From JAGOEY01 sp017997515 (lineage in GTDB: Bacteria; Pseudomonadota; Gammaproteobacteria; Burkholderiales; Burkholderiaceae_C), in assembly GCA_026314275.1 (NCBI GenBank), contig CP111109.1, forward strand, positions 4,030,001-4,094,000: 64,000 nucleotides of DNA, read 5' to 3'. The notes under the pieces were generated by a model that saw only the letters and a list, made by a program, of their open reading frames with translations, was not told where the DNA came from and ran no database searches. This document shows positions 37,477 through 47,599 of the stretch, one piece after another. Every line of letters starts with the position of its first letter. Position 1 is the first letter of the stretch. Position numbers and translations under genes: made by a program.

Positions 37477-38625
37477 TCACTCTGGCCGGAAGCCAAAAAT
37501 TCCACCCTTTTGGGTCACCACAACAAGCGTATCGCCAGCGGCCACAGGCGCTGCAACAATTGCAGAGCCGTCCGTCGTCAGGCGGTTCAATACACTGCCA
37601 TCTTCACGCGACAACAAATGCACCAGGCCCGTGTTGTCGCCCATAACCACCGAACGGCCCAAGGCCAGTGGTGCGGTCAGGGTGCGGTACTGCAGGCGAT
37701 CGGTACTCCAGACACGTTCTCCGTCTGCACGTTTCCAGGCCACCACCTTGCCGTCACTTTCGGTGCCAAACACCAAGGTGTCGTCTCCGTGTACACCTTC
37801 AAATCCGACGGCGGGTTTGGTCCACAGCAGCGTGCCACGCGACGCGTTCACACAGCCCACAGCCATCTGGAACGCACGGGTACAAACCACGTTGCCCTGG
37901 CGGCTCACGCGACCAACCAGGTCCACCAGACGCTCCACGTCATTGGTGCCGCGTGGTGTCGCAATAGGCGCTTCCCAGCGCACGCTACCGTTCGCAGGGT
38001 TGAGGCCCAGCAAGCGGCCAGACGACCCCACCAGCAAGGTGTCACCCACTGCCAGCAAAACACCGGGCTGGCGCAGGATCAGCGGCTCGGTGCCGGGACG
38101 TTGTTGCGTCCACAACTTGCGCCCGGTCTGGCCATCCAGTGCGGATACGGAGCGGTCAGCAGAAAGCACAAATACACGGCCACCGGCCACAAATGGCGCG
38201 GTGTAAATCTGGGCTGGCATCTTCTGGCGCCACACCTCACGTCCGGCTTCCAGCGCAACCACTTCATTGGCTTTGGTCACCACAGCGGCAGTCTTGCCGT
38301 CACTGCCCACACCGGCAGACAAAGGGGTTCCCAATGCGGTGCGCCAGATGTCACGTCCGGTCTGTGCGTCAATGGCCACCACGGTGCCATCATTGCCACC
38401 GGCCACCGTCACGGTGCTGCCGTTCACACTGGCATCCAGCGGGAAATTCACCTGGCCCAACTGGGCGTTCCAGGCGGGACGTACGCCCACCACGGCCACC
38501 ACGGGCGGCAACTCAGCGGGCTGGGGCTTTTTGGAGCTGGAGCATGCCGCAAGAGACGCTACCAAAACAATAGCTGCAACCGCAGAGCTGGTGCGCGCTG
38601 TAGCCGAAAAAGCCTTAAATTTCAT
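37477..38625 (-). CDS. bamB: Outer membrane assembly lipoprotein BamB
   Basis: Predicted 382-residue PQQ-like beta-propeller lipoprotein of the BAM complex. The signal ends in VASLAACSSS (lipobox). Propeller repeats such as GTVVAIDAQTGRDIWRT and SVSALDGQTGRKLWTQQ are visible. The gene starts directly at the yfgM stop (TAATG overlap), so translation is coupled. Part of the signal-peptide coding region (38557-38597) matches the dispersed family A repeat, so residues 16-24 (AVAAIVLVA) appear to be repeat-derived. Confidence 0.95.
   Translation of the reverse strand: MKFKAFSATARTSSAVAAIVLVASLAACSSSKKPQPAELPPVVAVVGVRPAWNAQLGQVNFPLDASVNGSTVTVAGGNDGTVVAIDAQTGRDIWRTALGTPLSAGVGSDGKTAAVVTKANEVVALEAGREVWRQKMPAQIYTAPFVAGGRVFVLSADRSVSALDGQTGRKLWTQQRPGTEPLILRQPGVLLAVGDTLLVGSSGRLLGLNPANGSVRWEAPIATPRGTNDVERLVDLVGRVSRQGNVVCTRAFQMAVGCVNASRGTLLWTKPAVGFEGVHGDDTLVFGTESDGKVVAWKRADGERVWSTDRLQYRTLTAPLALGRSVVMGDNTGLVHLLSREDGSVLNRLTTDGSAIVAAPVAAGDTLVVVTQKGGIFGFRPE
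38557..38597. repeat. Family A repeat inside the bamB signal-peptide coding region
   Basis: CTACCAAAACAATAGCTGC matches CTACAAAAACAATAGCTGC of the intergenic copy at 9020 at all but one position. It lies within the 5' part of bamB in an open frame. Confidence 0.65.
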
Positions 38626-39320
38626 TATTTAACCTCTGCAGCGGATGGGTTTGAAGCTACCACTGCCGCCTTGGGGTTCACGCCCAGTGCGGTGAGTTTG
38701 ACTTCGACCAGTTGGCGGTAGTTGCCCTGGTCGCCAAATTTCTCGTAGGCGGTGGTGTAGGCGGCAATGGCCTCGGCCTTTTTGCCTTGCAATTGCAGAA
38801 TGTCGCCCTTGCGGTCGGCCACCAGTGCTTCGAACTCTTTTGGAATCTTGCCATCAAGCTGCTTGAGCGCTTCGTCATAGGCTTTGTCGTCCACCAGCAA
38901 ACCTGCCAGCCGCAGGCGCGCAATCACCTGGTAACCGGTGTCAGAGGATTTTTCGGCGACCCAGGTTAAGGCGCTCTTGGCTGCCGCCTTGCCTTCAGGG
39001 GTGCCCTTGTCGTTTTCCACCTTGGCAGCCAACAAGCCAGCCTGGTGGGCAAAGGCCGTCGCGGGGTATTTTTCGCGGATGTCGGCAAAAGAACGTTCAA
39101 CACGCGCCACATCACCAGCCGCAGCGGCGCGGTCCACCTGGTCATAGAGCGCGCCCGCCTGCATGCCCTGGCTGCGTTGCCAGTACTGGTAGCCGTTCCA
39201 GGCGGCAAAAGCACCCACCACCACCACCAACACGCTGGTGATCAAGGTGCCGTAGCGGCTCCAGAAATGCTTGAGCGCGTCAAGCTGCTCTTGTTCTTCG
39301 AGGTCGAGATGTTTTGCCAT
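38625..39320 (-). CDS. YfgM-like tetratricopeptide membrane protein
   Basis: Predicted 231 residues. The opening MAKHLDLEEQEQLDALKHFW and one transmembrane helix (YGTLITSVLVVVVGAFAAW) are followed by a periplasmic TPR-like domain. This is the YfgM (DUF2133/TPR_21) family, an ancillary of the SecYEG translocon and envelope quality control. It sits between hisS and bamB, its usual place. The stop overlaps the bamB start by one base. Confidence 0.9.
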   Translation of the reverse strand: MAKHLDLEEQEQLDALKHFWSRYGTLITSVLVVVVGAFAAWNGYQYWQRSQGMQAGALYDQVDRAAAAGDVARVERSFADIREKYPATAFAHQAGLLAAKVENDKGTPEGKAAAKSALTWVAEKSSDTGYQVIARLRLAGLLVDDKAYDEALKQLDGKIPKEFEALVADRKGDILQLQGKKAEAIAAYTTAYEKFGDQGNYRQLVEVKLTALGVNPKAAVVASNPSAAEVK

Positions 39321-39340
39321 GGGGTACAGGAATAAGAAGC

Positions 39341-40624
39341 TCAGGATTGTAGGGTGGTGGCCCATGCCGCCACATCGCCCAGGGGTCGCAGGGTTTGAAC
39401 ACCCTGCCCGTCACGCAGCGACTTGACGGTCAGCTCTCCGCGGGCCAGCTCGTCTGCGCCAAACACCAGCGCGTGGCGGGCGCCACTGGCGTCGGCTTTC
39501 TTGAATTGTGATTTGAAGCTGCCCAGGCCATCGGCCGTGCCGGCATGCATCTGCACCCGCACACCCGCGTCGCGCAGCTGTTGCAGGGTGCGCAGCACCA
39601 GAGGCATGGCTGCAGCGTCCGGCACCACGGCATACGCGTCAGGCACGGGCAGCGGCACTTCCGTGCCCTGCTCCTTCACAAGCTCCAGCACCCGTTCCAC
39701 ACCCAGCGCCCAGCCCACTGCAGGTGCCGCCTTGCCGCCAATTTGGACGATGAGGTCGTCGTAGCGCCCGCCCGCACAGACGGTGCCCTGCGAACCAAGG
39801 CGGTCGGTCACAAACTCGAACACGGTCAGGTTGTAGTAGTCGAGGCCACGCACCAGACGGGGGTTGATGCTGTAGCTGATGCCATTGGCATCCAGAATGG
39901 CCCGCAGCCCATCGAAGTGGGCAAGCGACTCGGCGCCCAGGAAGTCGATGAGTTGGGGGGCCGACTCCACCACCGCCTTCATGGCAGGGTTCTTGGTGTC
40001 CAGAATACGCAGCGGGTTGCTGTGCAGGCGGCGCTTGGCGTCTTCGTCGAGCACATTGGCGTGTTGCTCGAAATGTTGGATCAGTTCAGTGCGGTGCAAC
40101 GCACGTTCTGCGGGCTGGCCCAGGCTGTTGAGCTCCAAACGCACGTCGCTCAAACCAATGGCTTTCCACAAAGACGACGCCAGCAGAATCAGCTCGGCAT
40201 CCACCTCCGGCCCGGCAAAACCCAGCGCTTCGGCACCGATCTGGTGGAACTGGCGGTAACGACCGCGTTGGGGGCGCTCGTGGCGGAACATGGGGCCCGC
40301 GTACCAGAGACGTTTGCCACCGTCGTACAGCAGCGAATGTTCGGTCACCGCACGCACCAGACTGGCCGTGCCTTCGGGCCGCAAGGTGAGTTTTTCACCG
40401 TTGAGTTTGTCTTCGAAGGAATACATCTCCTTTTCGACAATGTCGGTCACTTCGCCGATGCCGCGCACGAACAATGCCGTGTGCTCCACGATAGGCGTGC
40501 GCACATTGCGGTAGGCGTAACGCGCCATCAGATCGCGCACGATGGCTTCCAGCCATTCCCAGCGCGCCGATTCCGGCGGCAGGATGTCGTTCATGCCTTT
40601 GACGGCACTCAGTTTTTCAGTCAT
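39341..40624 (-). CDS. hisS: Histidine-tRNA ligase
   Basis: Predicted 427-residue class II synthetase. It opens with [15 protein letters not shown]. It shows motif 2 ([23 protein letters not shown] region), the histidine-specific LVRGLDYYN and GGRYDDLI, and the anticodon-binding domain at the C-terminus. The ATG at 40624 is the natural start. It lies 18 bases after ispG on the same strand. Confidence 0.97.
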   Translation of the reverse strand: MTEKLSAVKGMNDILPPESARWEWLEAIVRDLMARYAYRNVRTPIVEHTALFVRGIGEVTDIVEKEMYSFEDKLNGEKLTLRPEGTASLVRAVTEHSLLYDGGKRLWYAGPMFRHERPQRGRYRQFHQIGAEALGFAGPEVDAELILLASSLWKAIGLSDVRLELNSLGQPAERALHRTELIQHFEQHANVLDEDAKRRLHSNPLRILDTKNPAMKAVVESAPQLIDFLGAESLAHFDGLRAILDANGISYSINPRLVRGLDYYNLTVFEFVTDRLGSQGTVCAGGRYDDLIVQIGGKAAPAVGWALGVERVLELVKEQGTEVPLPVPDAYAVVPDAAAMPLVLRTLQQLRDAGVRVQMHAGTADGLGSFKSQFKKADASGARHALVFGADELARGELTVKSLRDGQGVQTLRPLGDVAAWATTLQS

Positions 40625-40642
40625 GGACAAAAGGGTAAGAAC

Positions 40643-41917
40643 TCAGGCGGGCTGCGCAGCGTTTTCGCTGCCAAACCGCTTTTCGATGTAGTTTTCGACG
40701 AGTTGGTGGAACTCCGCAGCAATGTTTTCGCCGCGCAAGGTCAAGGCTTTCTCGCCGTCGATAAACACCGGCGCAGCAGGCGCTTCACCGGTGCCTGGCA
40801 AGCTGATGCCGATGTCGGCATGTTTACTTTCACCAGGGCCGTTCACGATGCAACCCATTACGGCCACCTTCATGTTTTCAACGCCCGGGTACTTGGTGCG
40901 CCACACAGGCATCTGCTGGCGCAGGTAGTCGTCGATTTGTTTGGCGAGTTCCTGGAAGGTGGTGCTGGTGGTGCGACCACAACCTGGGCAGGCCGTCACG
41001 CTGGGCACAAACACCCGCAGCCCCAACGCCTGCAGGATTTCATTGGCAATCAGCACCTCTTGGGTACGGGACTCGCCAGGCTGCGGCGTGAGCGACACAC
41101 GGATGGTGTCGCCAATTCCTTCCTGCAACAGAATGGACAAGGCTGTCGCAGAAGCCACCGTTCCCTTGGTGCCCATACCGGCCTCGGTAAGCCCCAAGTG
41201 CAGGGAGTAGTCGCAGCGCCTGGCCAGCTCACGGTATACCGAAATCAAATCCTGTACGCCGCTGACCTTACAGCTCAGAATAATCTGGTTGCCGTCCATG
41301 CCCATCGACTCGGCCAGTTTGGCGGAATCGATGGCTGAACTGATCAGTGCTTCGTACATCACCGACTTGGCACCCCACGGCGTGGTGCGCTGGCTGTTGA
41401 TATCCATCAGGTGGGCCAACAGTTCCTGGTCCAGGCTGCCCCAGTTGACGCCGATACGCACAGGTTTGTTCCAGCGCATGGCCGCGTCGATCATCTGGCC
41501 AAACTGCTTGTCTTTCTTGTCACCCTTGCCCACGTTGCCGGGGTTGATGCGGTATTTGCTGAGCGCCTCTGCACAGGAGGGGTAATCGGTCAGCAAACGG
41601 TGGCCGTTGTAGTGGAAGTCACCAATCAGGGGCACATCGATGCCCATGCGGTCTAACTGCTCACGGATATACGGCACCTGCTGCGCCGCTTCCGGGGTGT
41701 TGACAGTGATACGCACCATCTCGGACCCGGCAATGGCCAGCTCCTTGACCTGGATGGCGGTGCCAATGGCATCCACCGTATCGGTGTTGGTCATCGACTG
41801 CACACGCACAGGTGCCCCACCACCCAAGGTGACTACACGCGGGCCCCAGACCACCTGGGCCTGGCGTGCGAGTCGTACGCGGGGTGCTGCGGGTTCAATC
41901 GGCAAGGGATCAGACAT
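40643..41917 (-). CDS. ispG: 4-hydroxy-3-methylbut-2-enyl diphosphate synthase (IspG/GcpE)
   Basis: Predicted 424-residue 4Fe-4S enzyme of the MEP isoprenoid pathway. The TIM-barrel part begins [11 protein letters not shown]. Iron-sulfur cysteines are in TACPGCGRT and [10 protein letters not shown]. The start ATG at 41917 follows AGGA. Length and order (rodZ-ispG-hisS) are normal. Confidence 0.97.
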   Translation of the reverse strand: MSDPLPIEPAAPRVRLARQAQVVWGPRVVTLGGGAPVRVQSMTNTDTVDAIGTAIQVKELAIAGSEMVRITVNTPEAAQQVPYIREQLDRMGIDVPLIGDFHYNGHRLLTDYPSCAEALSKYRINPGNVGKGDKKDKQFGQMIDAAMRWNKPVRIGVNWGSLDQELLAHLMDINSQRTTPWGAKSVMYEALISSAIDSAKLAESMGMDGNQIILSCKVSGVQDLISVYRELARRCDYSLHLGLTEAGMGTKGTVASATALSILLQEGIGDTIRVSLTPQPGESRTQEVLIANEILQALGLRVFVPSVTACPGCGRTTSTTFQELAKQIDDYLRQQMPVWRTKYPGVENMKVAVMGCIVNGPGESKHADIGISLPGTGEAPAAPVFIDGEKALTLRGENIAAEFHQLVENYIEKRFGSENAAQPA

Positions 41918-41931
41918 GCGAGGTTTCCTGC

Positions 41932-42798
41932 TCACTTCACAACAAAACGCGCCACCGTGCCGGAACCCAGCGCGGCCCGGTCCATGGGCTGGCCACGCAC
42001 CAGTACATCCACCGCATCCGCACGGCCAATGGTCACAGCCAGTGGGACAGCACCCGCCACCGTCGCGGTCTCGCCCGCAGCCAGTGTTTTTTGCAACAGC
42101 ACCACGTTCTTGGTATCTGCCACACGCACCCAGGACTCGGCCCGGGCCTGCAGCACCAGCAGTTCGGGCGCAAGCACTGCGGCAACGGGTGCCGATGCAG
42201 GCACCACAGGGACAGCCGGTACGGCAGCCGAAGACGGGGCAAACGGCGTCACGGCAACAGCCACTTCGCGCGGTGCAACGGGCAGCGCCTGCTGCACCAC
42301 CTGTGCCGGGGAATCAGTTGTGACGGGGGCAGCCGCTGAAAACCAGCCCGTGGCCCGCAACTGGGGCCAGAAAGTGATCAATGCGGCACCCACCAACAAA
42401 GCCAACACGGCCAATACGACAGGACGGGACAGGTACTCGAACCAGGACCTTCGCGGGTGGCCCTCATTGTGTTTGACCGCCGTGTTGGTGGCCGTCTTGG
42501 GGCTGGCCCAGGGCGTTTGGGAGGCAGCAGGAAGCTTGGAGAGCACCAGCTCCGGATTCAGCTTGACATGCCGGCACACGCTGGCCGCCAGTGCACGCAC
42601 AAAAACCCGGTCCGACAGGGATTCGAGCTGCCCGGCTTCCAAAGCCTCGAGCTTGGCCACTGACACTTTGAGGGACGCGGCCAGCACCTCAATACGCAAA
42701 CCCAAGGCCTCGCGCGCACGCCGCATCAGGGCCCCGGCTTCGGCGGCCGAGCCACCCAGCGTCTCTGCAGCGGCTGCGCCGCCCACAAGCTCACTCAT
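41932..42798 (-). CDS. rodZ: RodZ-like cytoskeletal/HTH membrane protein
   Basis: Predicted 288 residues. A cytoplasmic HTH domain of the RodZ type is near 20-80 ([20 protein letters not shown]). One transmembrane helix lies near 125-145, then an Ala/Val/Pro-rich linker and a C-terminal DUF4115 domain ([19 protein letters not shown]). RodZ links MreB to cell-wall synthesis. The start overlaps the pilW stop by 8 bases. Confidence 0.88.
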   Translation of the reverse strand: MSELVGGAAAAETLGGSAAEAGALMRRAREALGLRIEVLAASLKVSVAKLEALEAGQLESLSDRVFVRALAASVCRHVKLNPELVLSKLPAASQTPWASPKTATNTAVKHNEGHPRRSWFEYLSRPVVLAVLALLVGAALITFWPQLRATGWFSAAAPVTTDSPAQVVQQALPVAPREVAVAVTPFAPSSAAVPAVPVVPASAPVAAVLAPELLVLQARAESWVRVADTKNVVLLQKTLAAGETATVAGAVPLAVTIGRADAVDVLVRGQPMDRAALGSGTVARFVVK

Positions 42799-43630
42799 TA
42801 AACGCCCCTTTTTCGTAGGCTGTTAGTTCATTCGACGCGGGAAAACGGCGCTTGAGCTGCTCACCCAGCTGCGCCATGGCCACACGGTCATTGATTTGGC
42901 GTTCGACCTTGATACCCAGCCACAGGGACTCGGCATTGGCGTACTCGCTGTTGTTCAGGCGACGGATGTAGAACTGCGCCTTGGTCAGATCACCACGTTT
43001 GAACAGCATCTGGGCCAGGTTGTAGCCGGTGACAGGATTGCCCGCATCCAGCTCGTAAGAGCGGGTGAGTGTGCGTTCTGCTTCTGCCATTTTTCCGGCA
43101 TTCATCTGGCACAGGCCGTGCGCCATCAAGGTCTTGGCCTTGTTGGTGTAGGTGGGGCTGGCCTCGGCCTGCTCAAAAAATTTATCGGATTCTGCGTAGC
43201 GTTTTTGCTGGCACAACAACCAGCCATAGTTGTGCTGGCTGTAAGCGTCGCGGGGGTTCAGGGCCACAGCGCGGCGGAAACCGTCTTCTGCCAGCGCCAG
43301 CTCATTCATGCGCATGTAGATCAGGCCGCGCAGGTTGTAGGCGTCGGCCAAAGTTGGGTCGATCGCAATGGCCTGCTTGAGCTCGTCCAACGCCACCGTG
43401 GTTTTGCCCTGCTCAAAATAGTTGCTGGCCAGCTCCAGACGGATACGTGCGCGGCGGCGCACTTCAGGCTCGTCAAAAGCCGTCAAAGGCTCGGCCTGGA
43501 GGGCAGCAGCGCCGGGTGCACCGGCAGGGCCGCCTGCACATCCACTGAGGGCCGCACACACGAGCACGAGCGTGCCCAGCAGCAATGACCCACGCCATGG
43601 CACTGACCACTTCGCAGCATGTCCTGTCAT
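42791..43630 (-). CDS. pilW: Type IV pilus biogenesis/stability lipoprotein PilW (PilF)
   Basis: Predicted 279-residue lipoprotein with TPR repeats. The signal ends in CAALSGCAGG. TPR units are visible, such as ASNYFEQGKTTVALDELKQAI and AYNLRGLIYMRMNELALAEDGF. It serves as pilotin for the PilQ secretin. The ATG at 43630 follows AAAGGGGG. The order rlmN-pilW-rodZ-ispG is typical of Beta- and Gammaproteobacteria. Confidence 0.92.
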   Translation of the reverse strand: MTGHAAKWSVPWRGSLLLGTLVLVCAALSGCAGGPAGAPGAAALQAEPLTAFDEPEVRRRARIRLELASNYFEQGKTTVALDELKQAIAIDPTLADAYNLRGLIYMRMNELALAEDGFRRAVALNPRDAYSQHNYGWLLCQQKRYAESDKFFEQAEASPTYTNKAKTLMAHGLCQMNAGKMAEAERTLTRSYELDAGNPVTGYNLAQMLFKRGDLTKAQFYIRRLNNSEYANAESLWLGIKVERQINDRVAMAQLGEQLKRRFPASNELTAYEKGAFNE

Positions 43631-43631
43631 G

Positions 43632-44780
43632 TCAAGCCCCCTTTGGTTGTTGGTTGTGTGCCGCCTGGTGGATGACCACCACACGTTGCTTGGCCATACG
43701 TTCATCAACGCGGGTACGGTCCTGTACCTCGCCGGCCAGTTGTCCGCACGCGGCATCGATGTCATCACCCCGTGTTTTTCGCACGGTGGTGACGATACCA
43801 GCATCACTGAGCATTTTTGCAAAAACAGCCACCTGCTCCGGCTTGGAGCGCAGCAGGCCAGATGCAGGGAATGGGTTGAAGGGAATCAGGTTGAATTTGC
43901 ACCAGACGCCCTTGCTTGCATGGTGGCGCACCAGAGCTACCAGTTGCTGGGCGTGTTCAGGCTGGTCGTTCACACCGTCGAGCATGCAGTACTCAAACGT
44001 GATGAAGTCACGCGGCGCATGTTCCAGGTAGCGCGTGCAGGTGTCCAGCAGCTCTGCAATCGGGTATTTGCGGTTCAAAGGCACCAGACCATCCCGCAAG
44101 GCGTCGTTTGGCGCATGGAGTGACACCGCCAGGGCCACCGGGCAGTCTTGCGCAAGCCGGTCGATCATCGGCACCACACCCGAGGTGGACACCGTCACAC
44201 GGCGGCGGGACAAGCCATAACCATGGTCGTCCAGCATGGTCCGCAGCGCGGGCACCAGTGCTGTGTAGTTTTGCAGCGGCTCACCCATACCCATCATCAC
44301 CACATTGGAGATGACACGTTCATCGCGGCCCAGGTGTTTGCGCAGGAAATGCTCGGCAAACCAGAGCTGGGCGGTAATTTCGCCCGTGGTCAGGTTGCGG
44401 CTGAAACCCTGGTGGCCGGTGGAGCAGAAACGGCAGCCCACCGCACACCCGGCCTGCGATGACACACACAGCGTGCCACGGTCGTCTTCAGGGATAAAAA
44501 CAGCCTCCACGGCATTACCACCACCCACGTCGAACAACCATTTGATGGTGCCATCGGCGGAGTCATGCCTGGAAAGAATGGAGAGACCCTGCACCTGGGC
44601 GCAGCCCTTGAGCTTTTCGCGCAAGGACTTGGCCAGGTCGGTCATTTGGTCAAAATCGGACGCACCACGCTGGTGGATCCAGCGAAACAACTGGGTGGCG
44701 CGAAAGCGCTTTTCACCCAGGCGTTCGCAAAACGCGGCCAGACCTTCCAGATCGAAGTCGAGAAGATTGACCGCTGCCAT
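43632..44780 (-). CDS. rlmN: 23S rRNA/tRNA adenine-C2 methyltransferase RlmN
   Basis: Predicted 382-residue radical SAM methyltransferase that modifies A2503 of 23S rRNA and A37 of some tRNAs. The cluster motif is CAVGCRFCS. The catalytic cysteines are expected in the C-terminal [11 protein letters not shown] and the [19 protein letters not shown] segments. The length is normal. ndk is directly upstream, two bases apart. Confidence 0.97.
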   Translation of the reverse strand: MAAVNLLDFDLEGLAAFCERLGEKRFRATQLFRWIHQRGASDFDQMTDLAKSLREKLKGCAQVQGLSILSRHDSADGTIKWLFDVGGGNAVEAVFIPEDDRGTLCVSSQAGCAVGCRFCSTGHQGFSRNLTTGEITAQLWFAEHFLRKHLGRDERVISNVVMMGMGEPLQNYTALVPALRTMLDDHGYGLSRRRVTVSTSGVVPMIDRLAQDCPVALAVSLHAPNDALRDGLVPLNRKYPIAELLDTCTRYLEHAPRDFITFEYCMLDGVNDQPEHAQQLVALVRHHASKGVWCKFNLIPFNPFPASGLLRSKPEQVAVFAKMLSDAGIVTTVRKTRGDDIDAACGQLAGEVQDRTRVDERMAKQRVVVIHQAAHNQQPKGA

Positions 44781-44782
44781 GC

Positions 44783-45208
44783 TTAGCGCGAGTAGATGTT
44801 GAGGCCAGGGAAGAAGAACGCAACTTCAACCTGGGCGGTTTCAACAGCGTCAGAGCCATGCACTGCATTGGCGTCGATGCTGTCGGCGAAGTCAGCGCGG
44901 ATCGTGCCAGCGTCGGCCTTCTTGGGATCGGTAGCACCCATCAGGTCACGGTTCTTCAGCACAGCGTTTTCGCCTTCCAGGGCTTGCACGAACACGGGGC
45001 CGGAGATCATGAAGTCCACCAGATCCTTGAAGAAAGGACGGGCAGCGTGCACAGCGTAGAACTGTTCGGCTTCGGCGCGCGACAGTTGCACCAGACGGGC
45101 AGCCACAACCTTCAGGCCAGCGGCTTCAAAGCGGGAGATGATCTGGCCGATGACGTTCTTGGCGACGGCGTCGGGCTTGATGATGGAGAGGGTACGTTCG
45201 ATAGCCAT
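44783..45208 (-). CDS. ndk: Nucleoside diphosphate kinase
   Basis: Predicted 141-residue enzyme that balances NTP pools. It opens [20 protein letters not shown]; the active-site histidine is in NAVHGSDA. The C-terminus [15 protein letters not shown] is typical of Betaproteobacteria. The ATG at 45208 is clear from family length, although the frame extends upstream. Confidence 0.97.
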   Translation of the reverse strand: MAIERTLSIIKPDAVAKNVIGQIISRFEAAGLKVVAARLVQLSRAEAEQFYAVHAARPFFKDLVDFMISGPVFVQALEGENAVLKNRDLMGATDPKKADAGTIRADFADSIDANAVHGSDAVETAQVEVAFFFPGLNIYSR

Positions 45209-45341
45209 TTTTAAATTTCCTGAGCTGGAGTTTTCTAAGGGTTTTGCCCGTTGGACAAAGCCTTGTATTTTACCTTGTGGCAAGACAAGCCTTGCACACA
45301 AAGACAAAAATCATGTATTTGGCGGGGTCACTGCCAGAGCA

Positions 45342-46688
45342 TCAACCGCGACCCCGGCCACCACCACCGCCGCCACTGCCCCGGCGCGGACCTCCGCCAC
45401 CGGAGCCGCCCTTCTTCTGGTTCTGCCGCTGGCGGTTCAGGCTGTCCTGGCCGATATAACCCACCGAGGTCTTCAATGGATCGGGTTGCGCAGAGCCGCC
45501 CTGGCGGTCACCACCACCGGGTCGGCCTTGGCGCTGCCCTCCCCCTGTGGCGCCTCTGCCCGCGCCTGAACGGCCTGGCGGGCGGTCGCCGTCGCGCGGG
45601 CGTGGTGCGCCGCCCACATTGGCACCACGCGGGCCACCCTTGCGGACATTGCGGTCTTTGGTGCGTTCTGCACCGGTCTCGGACGGGGGAGCATCGTCAC
45701 GGCCATCACCACCAGCGGCCTTGGTCAACGCACGGATGTCGCTTTCGTCCAGCTCCAGGCAGGCACCCCGCTTCAAACCACGCGGCAGCACCATCGCGCC
45801 ATAACGGATACGGATCAGGCGGCTGACCGCATGGCCCACGGCTTCGAACATACGCCGCACTTCGCGGTTGCGGCCTTCGGAAATGGTGACCTGGTACCAG
45901 CAATTCGAGCCTTCGCCGCCACCGTTTTCGATGGAACTGAACTGGGCCATGCCGTCGTCCAGCCGAACGCCGTCCAGCAGACGCTGCTTTTCGACATTAC
46001 TCAGCGCACCCAGCACACGCACCGCATATTCACGCTCTAGCCCAAACCGCGGATGCATCAGCCGGTTGGCCAGCTCGCCCGAGCTGGTGAACAACAACAG
46101 GCCTTCGGTGTTCAAGTCCAGCCGCCCGACCGACTGCCACTTGCCATTCTGCAGGCGTGGAAGGCGGCGAAACACCGTCGGGCGGTTCTGTGGGTCGTCA
46201 TGGGTGACCACTTCGCCCACAGGCTTGTGGTAGGCAATCACGCGCGCGGGCGGCGGGTCGATGCGGAAGCGGATCGGCTTGCCGTTGACCTTGACCTGGT
46301 CGCCAAACTGCACACGCTGCCCAATGTGGGCGGGCTCGTTGTTGACCGAAATACGCCCCTCCAGAATCAGCTGCTCCATCTCGAGCCGCGAGCCCAGCCC
46401 CGCCTGCGCCAGCACCTTGTGCAGCTTGGGCGACTCGACCTGGGGCTGCAACACACGTTTGGCCGGCACAAGGTCCGCACTCTCTTCTTCGGTGTCGAAA
46501 CGGCCTGAAACAATGTCTTCAAAGCGGTCGGCCAGCGCCGGGGCTTCGGCAGCGACTTCGCCGGGCTGCACATCAACCACTACGTTATTGATAGCTGATT
46601 GCGCCCGCCCCTCCTGCGCTGGAGCCTTATTTTCCTCATGAAACTCCGCATCGGACGGTTCGGTGGATTCTGGTGTGGGCTGGTTCAT
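45342..46688 (-). CDS. rluB: 23S rRNA pseudouridine synthase RluB
   Basis: Predicted 448-residue enzyme. An N-terminal acidic leader (1-85) is followed by an S4 domain ([20 protein letters not shown]) and the catalytic domain with [14 protein letters not shown]. The C-terminal 90 residues are Gly/Arg/Asp-rich, ending in a [13 protein letters not shown] tail that could bind RNA. Residues about 18-35 of the leader are encoded by a copy of the dispersed family A repeat (46584-46634). It shares start/stop bases with scpB upstream (ATGA). Confidence 0.92.
   Translation of the reverse strand: MNQPTPESTEPSDAEFHEENKAPAQEGRAQSAINNVVVDVQPGEVAAEAPALADRFEDIVSGRFDTEEESADLVPAKRVLQPQVESPKLHKVLAQAGLGSRLEMEQLILEGRISVNNEPAHIGQRVQFGDQVKVNGKPIRFRIDPPPARVIAYHKPVGEVVTHDDPQNRPTVFRRLPRLQNGKWQSVGRLDLNTEGLLLFTSSGELANRLMHPRFGLEREYAVRVLGALSNVEKQRLLDGVRLDDGMAQFSSIENGGGEGSNCWYQVTISEGRNREVRRMFEAVGHAVSRLIRIRYGAMVLPRGLKRGACLELDESDIRALTKAAGGDGRDDAPPSETGAERTKDRNVRKGGPRGANVGGAPRPRDGDRPPGRSGAGRGATGGGQRQGRPGGGDRQGGSAQPDPLKTSVGYIGQDSLNRQRQNQKKGGSGGGGPRRGSGGGGGGRGRG
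46584..46634. repeat. Family A repeat inside the rluB coding region
   Basis: GTTATTGATAGCTGATTGCG, then CTGCGCTGGAGCCTTATTTT, the same order of blocks as intergenic copies at 29193 and 54607. It is read through in frame in the variable N-terminal leader of RluB. Confidence 0.6.
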
Positions 46689-47413
46689 GCAGGGCTCCCG
46701 GGGGGCAAAATTTCTTCATCGGGTGGTGCCACATCAGGGGCTACCACGGTTGCATCAGGCGGATCACCCACCTGTGCCAATTCAAATAACTCAACAGACT
46801 CAACTTCAACCGGTGCGGCTGGTTTTTCTTCGTCCATGGCCAAACCGGCCTGCGCCGGGTCGTGCAGCGGCTCCAGCCCTTCCAGCACACTCAACTGCTG
46901 CTCAGGGCTGACCGACACAGGCAACTGGTCGAGTGAATGGATCCCCAGATCGTCCAGAAACTGCCGCGTGGTGGCGAACAGGGAAGGACGGCCCACGGTT
47001 TCGCGGTGGCCGATCACCTCGACCCAGCCCCGGTCCTCGAGTTGTTTGAGCACCAGGCTGTTGACGGTGACGCCACGGATGTCTTCGATGTCACCCCGTG
47101 TCACCGGCTGGCGGTAGGCAATGATGGCCAAGGTTTCGAGTGCGGCACGGGTGTAGCGTGGGGGTTTTTCGGGGTGCAGGCGATCCAGGTAGTCGCGCAT
47201 TTCCGGGCGACTCTGGAACCGCCAGCCACTGGCAACCTGCACCAGTTCCACACCACGCTGCGCCCATTGCTGCTGCAGGTCTTGCAGCAGGGTCTTGATG
47301 GTGTCGGCACCGAGTTCATCCTGAAACAGCACCCGCAGTTCACGCACCGGCAAGGGTTGCTGCGAACAGATCAAGGCGGTTTCGAGGATGCGTGTGGCAT
47401 CCGTCGTATTCAT
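46685..47413 (-). CDS. scpB: Chromosome segregation/condensation protein ScpB
   Basis: Predicted 242 residues. The two winged-helix domains of ScpB are seen in [45 protein letters not shown] and [18 protein letters not shown]. ScpB works with ScpA and SMC as kleisin partner. The C-terminal 60 residues are an acidic, Val/Pro-rich tail. It overlaps rluB by four bases. The 186 bases upstream (47414-47599) show no gene. Confidence 0.93.
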   Translation of the reverse strand: MNTTDATRILETALICSQQPLPVRELRVLFQDELGADTIKTLLQDLQQQWAQRGVELVQVASGWRFQSRPEMRDYLDRLHPEKPPRYTRAALETLAIIAYRQPVTRGDIEDIRGVTVNSLVLKQLEDRGWVEVIGHRETVGRPSLFATTRQFLDDLGIHSLDQLPVSVSPEQQLSVLEGLEPLHDPAQAGLAMDEEKPAAPVEVESVELFELAQVGDPPDATVVAPDVAPPDEEILPPGSPA

Positions 47414-47599
47414 GGTCTGTGGTTCCGGGACAAGGCACGGCAGCGGTGAACCGGTGCGGTGCGAAAAATCAGGAAAAGGACATCGGGGGAAATTTCGGGC
47501 GGGATCATCCAGGGCGACCGGGGCTCACGCGGAGCGCGCCGGTGGCGGCGCGGGGCCAAGTGGGCCACAGCGCAGGCCCTAGTGTTGCAACCAGAACCA

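Noticed and set aside
36280..38721. 813-codon open frame antisense to der and bamB
   Set aside because: It spans two core genes and their gap, with low-complexity His/Gln/Arg composition typical of shadows.
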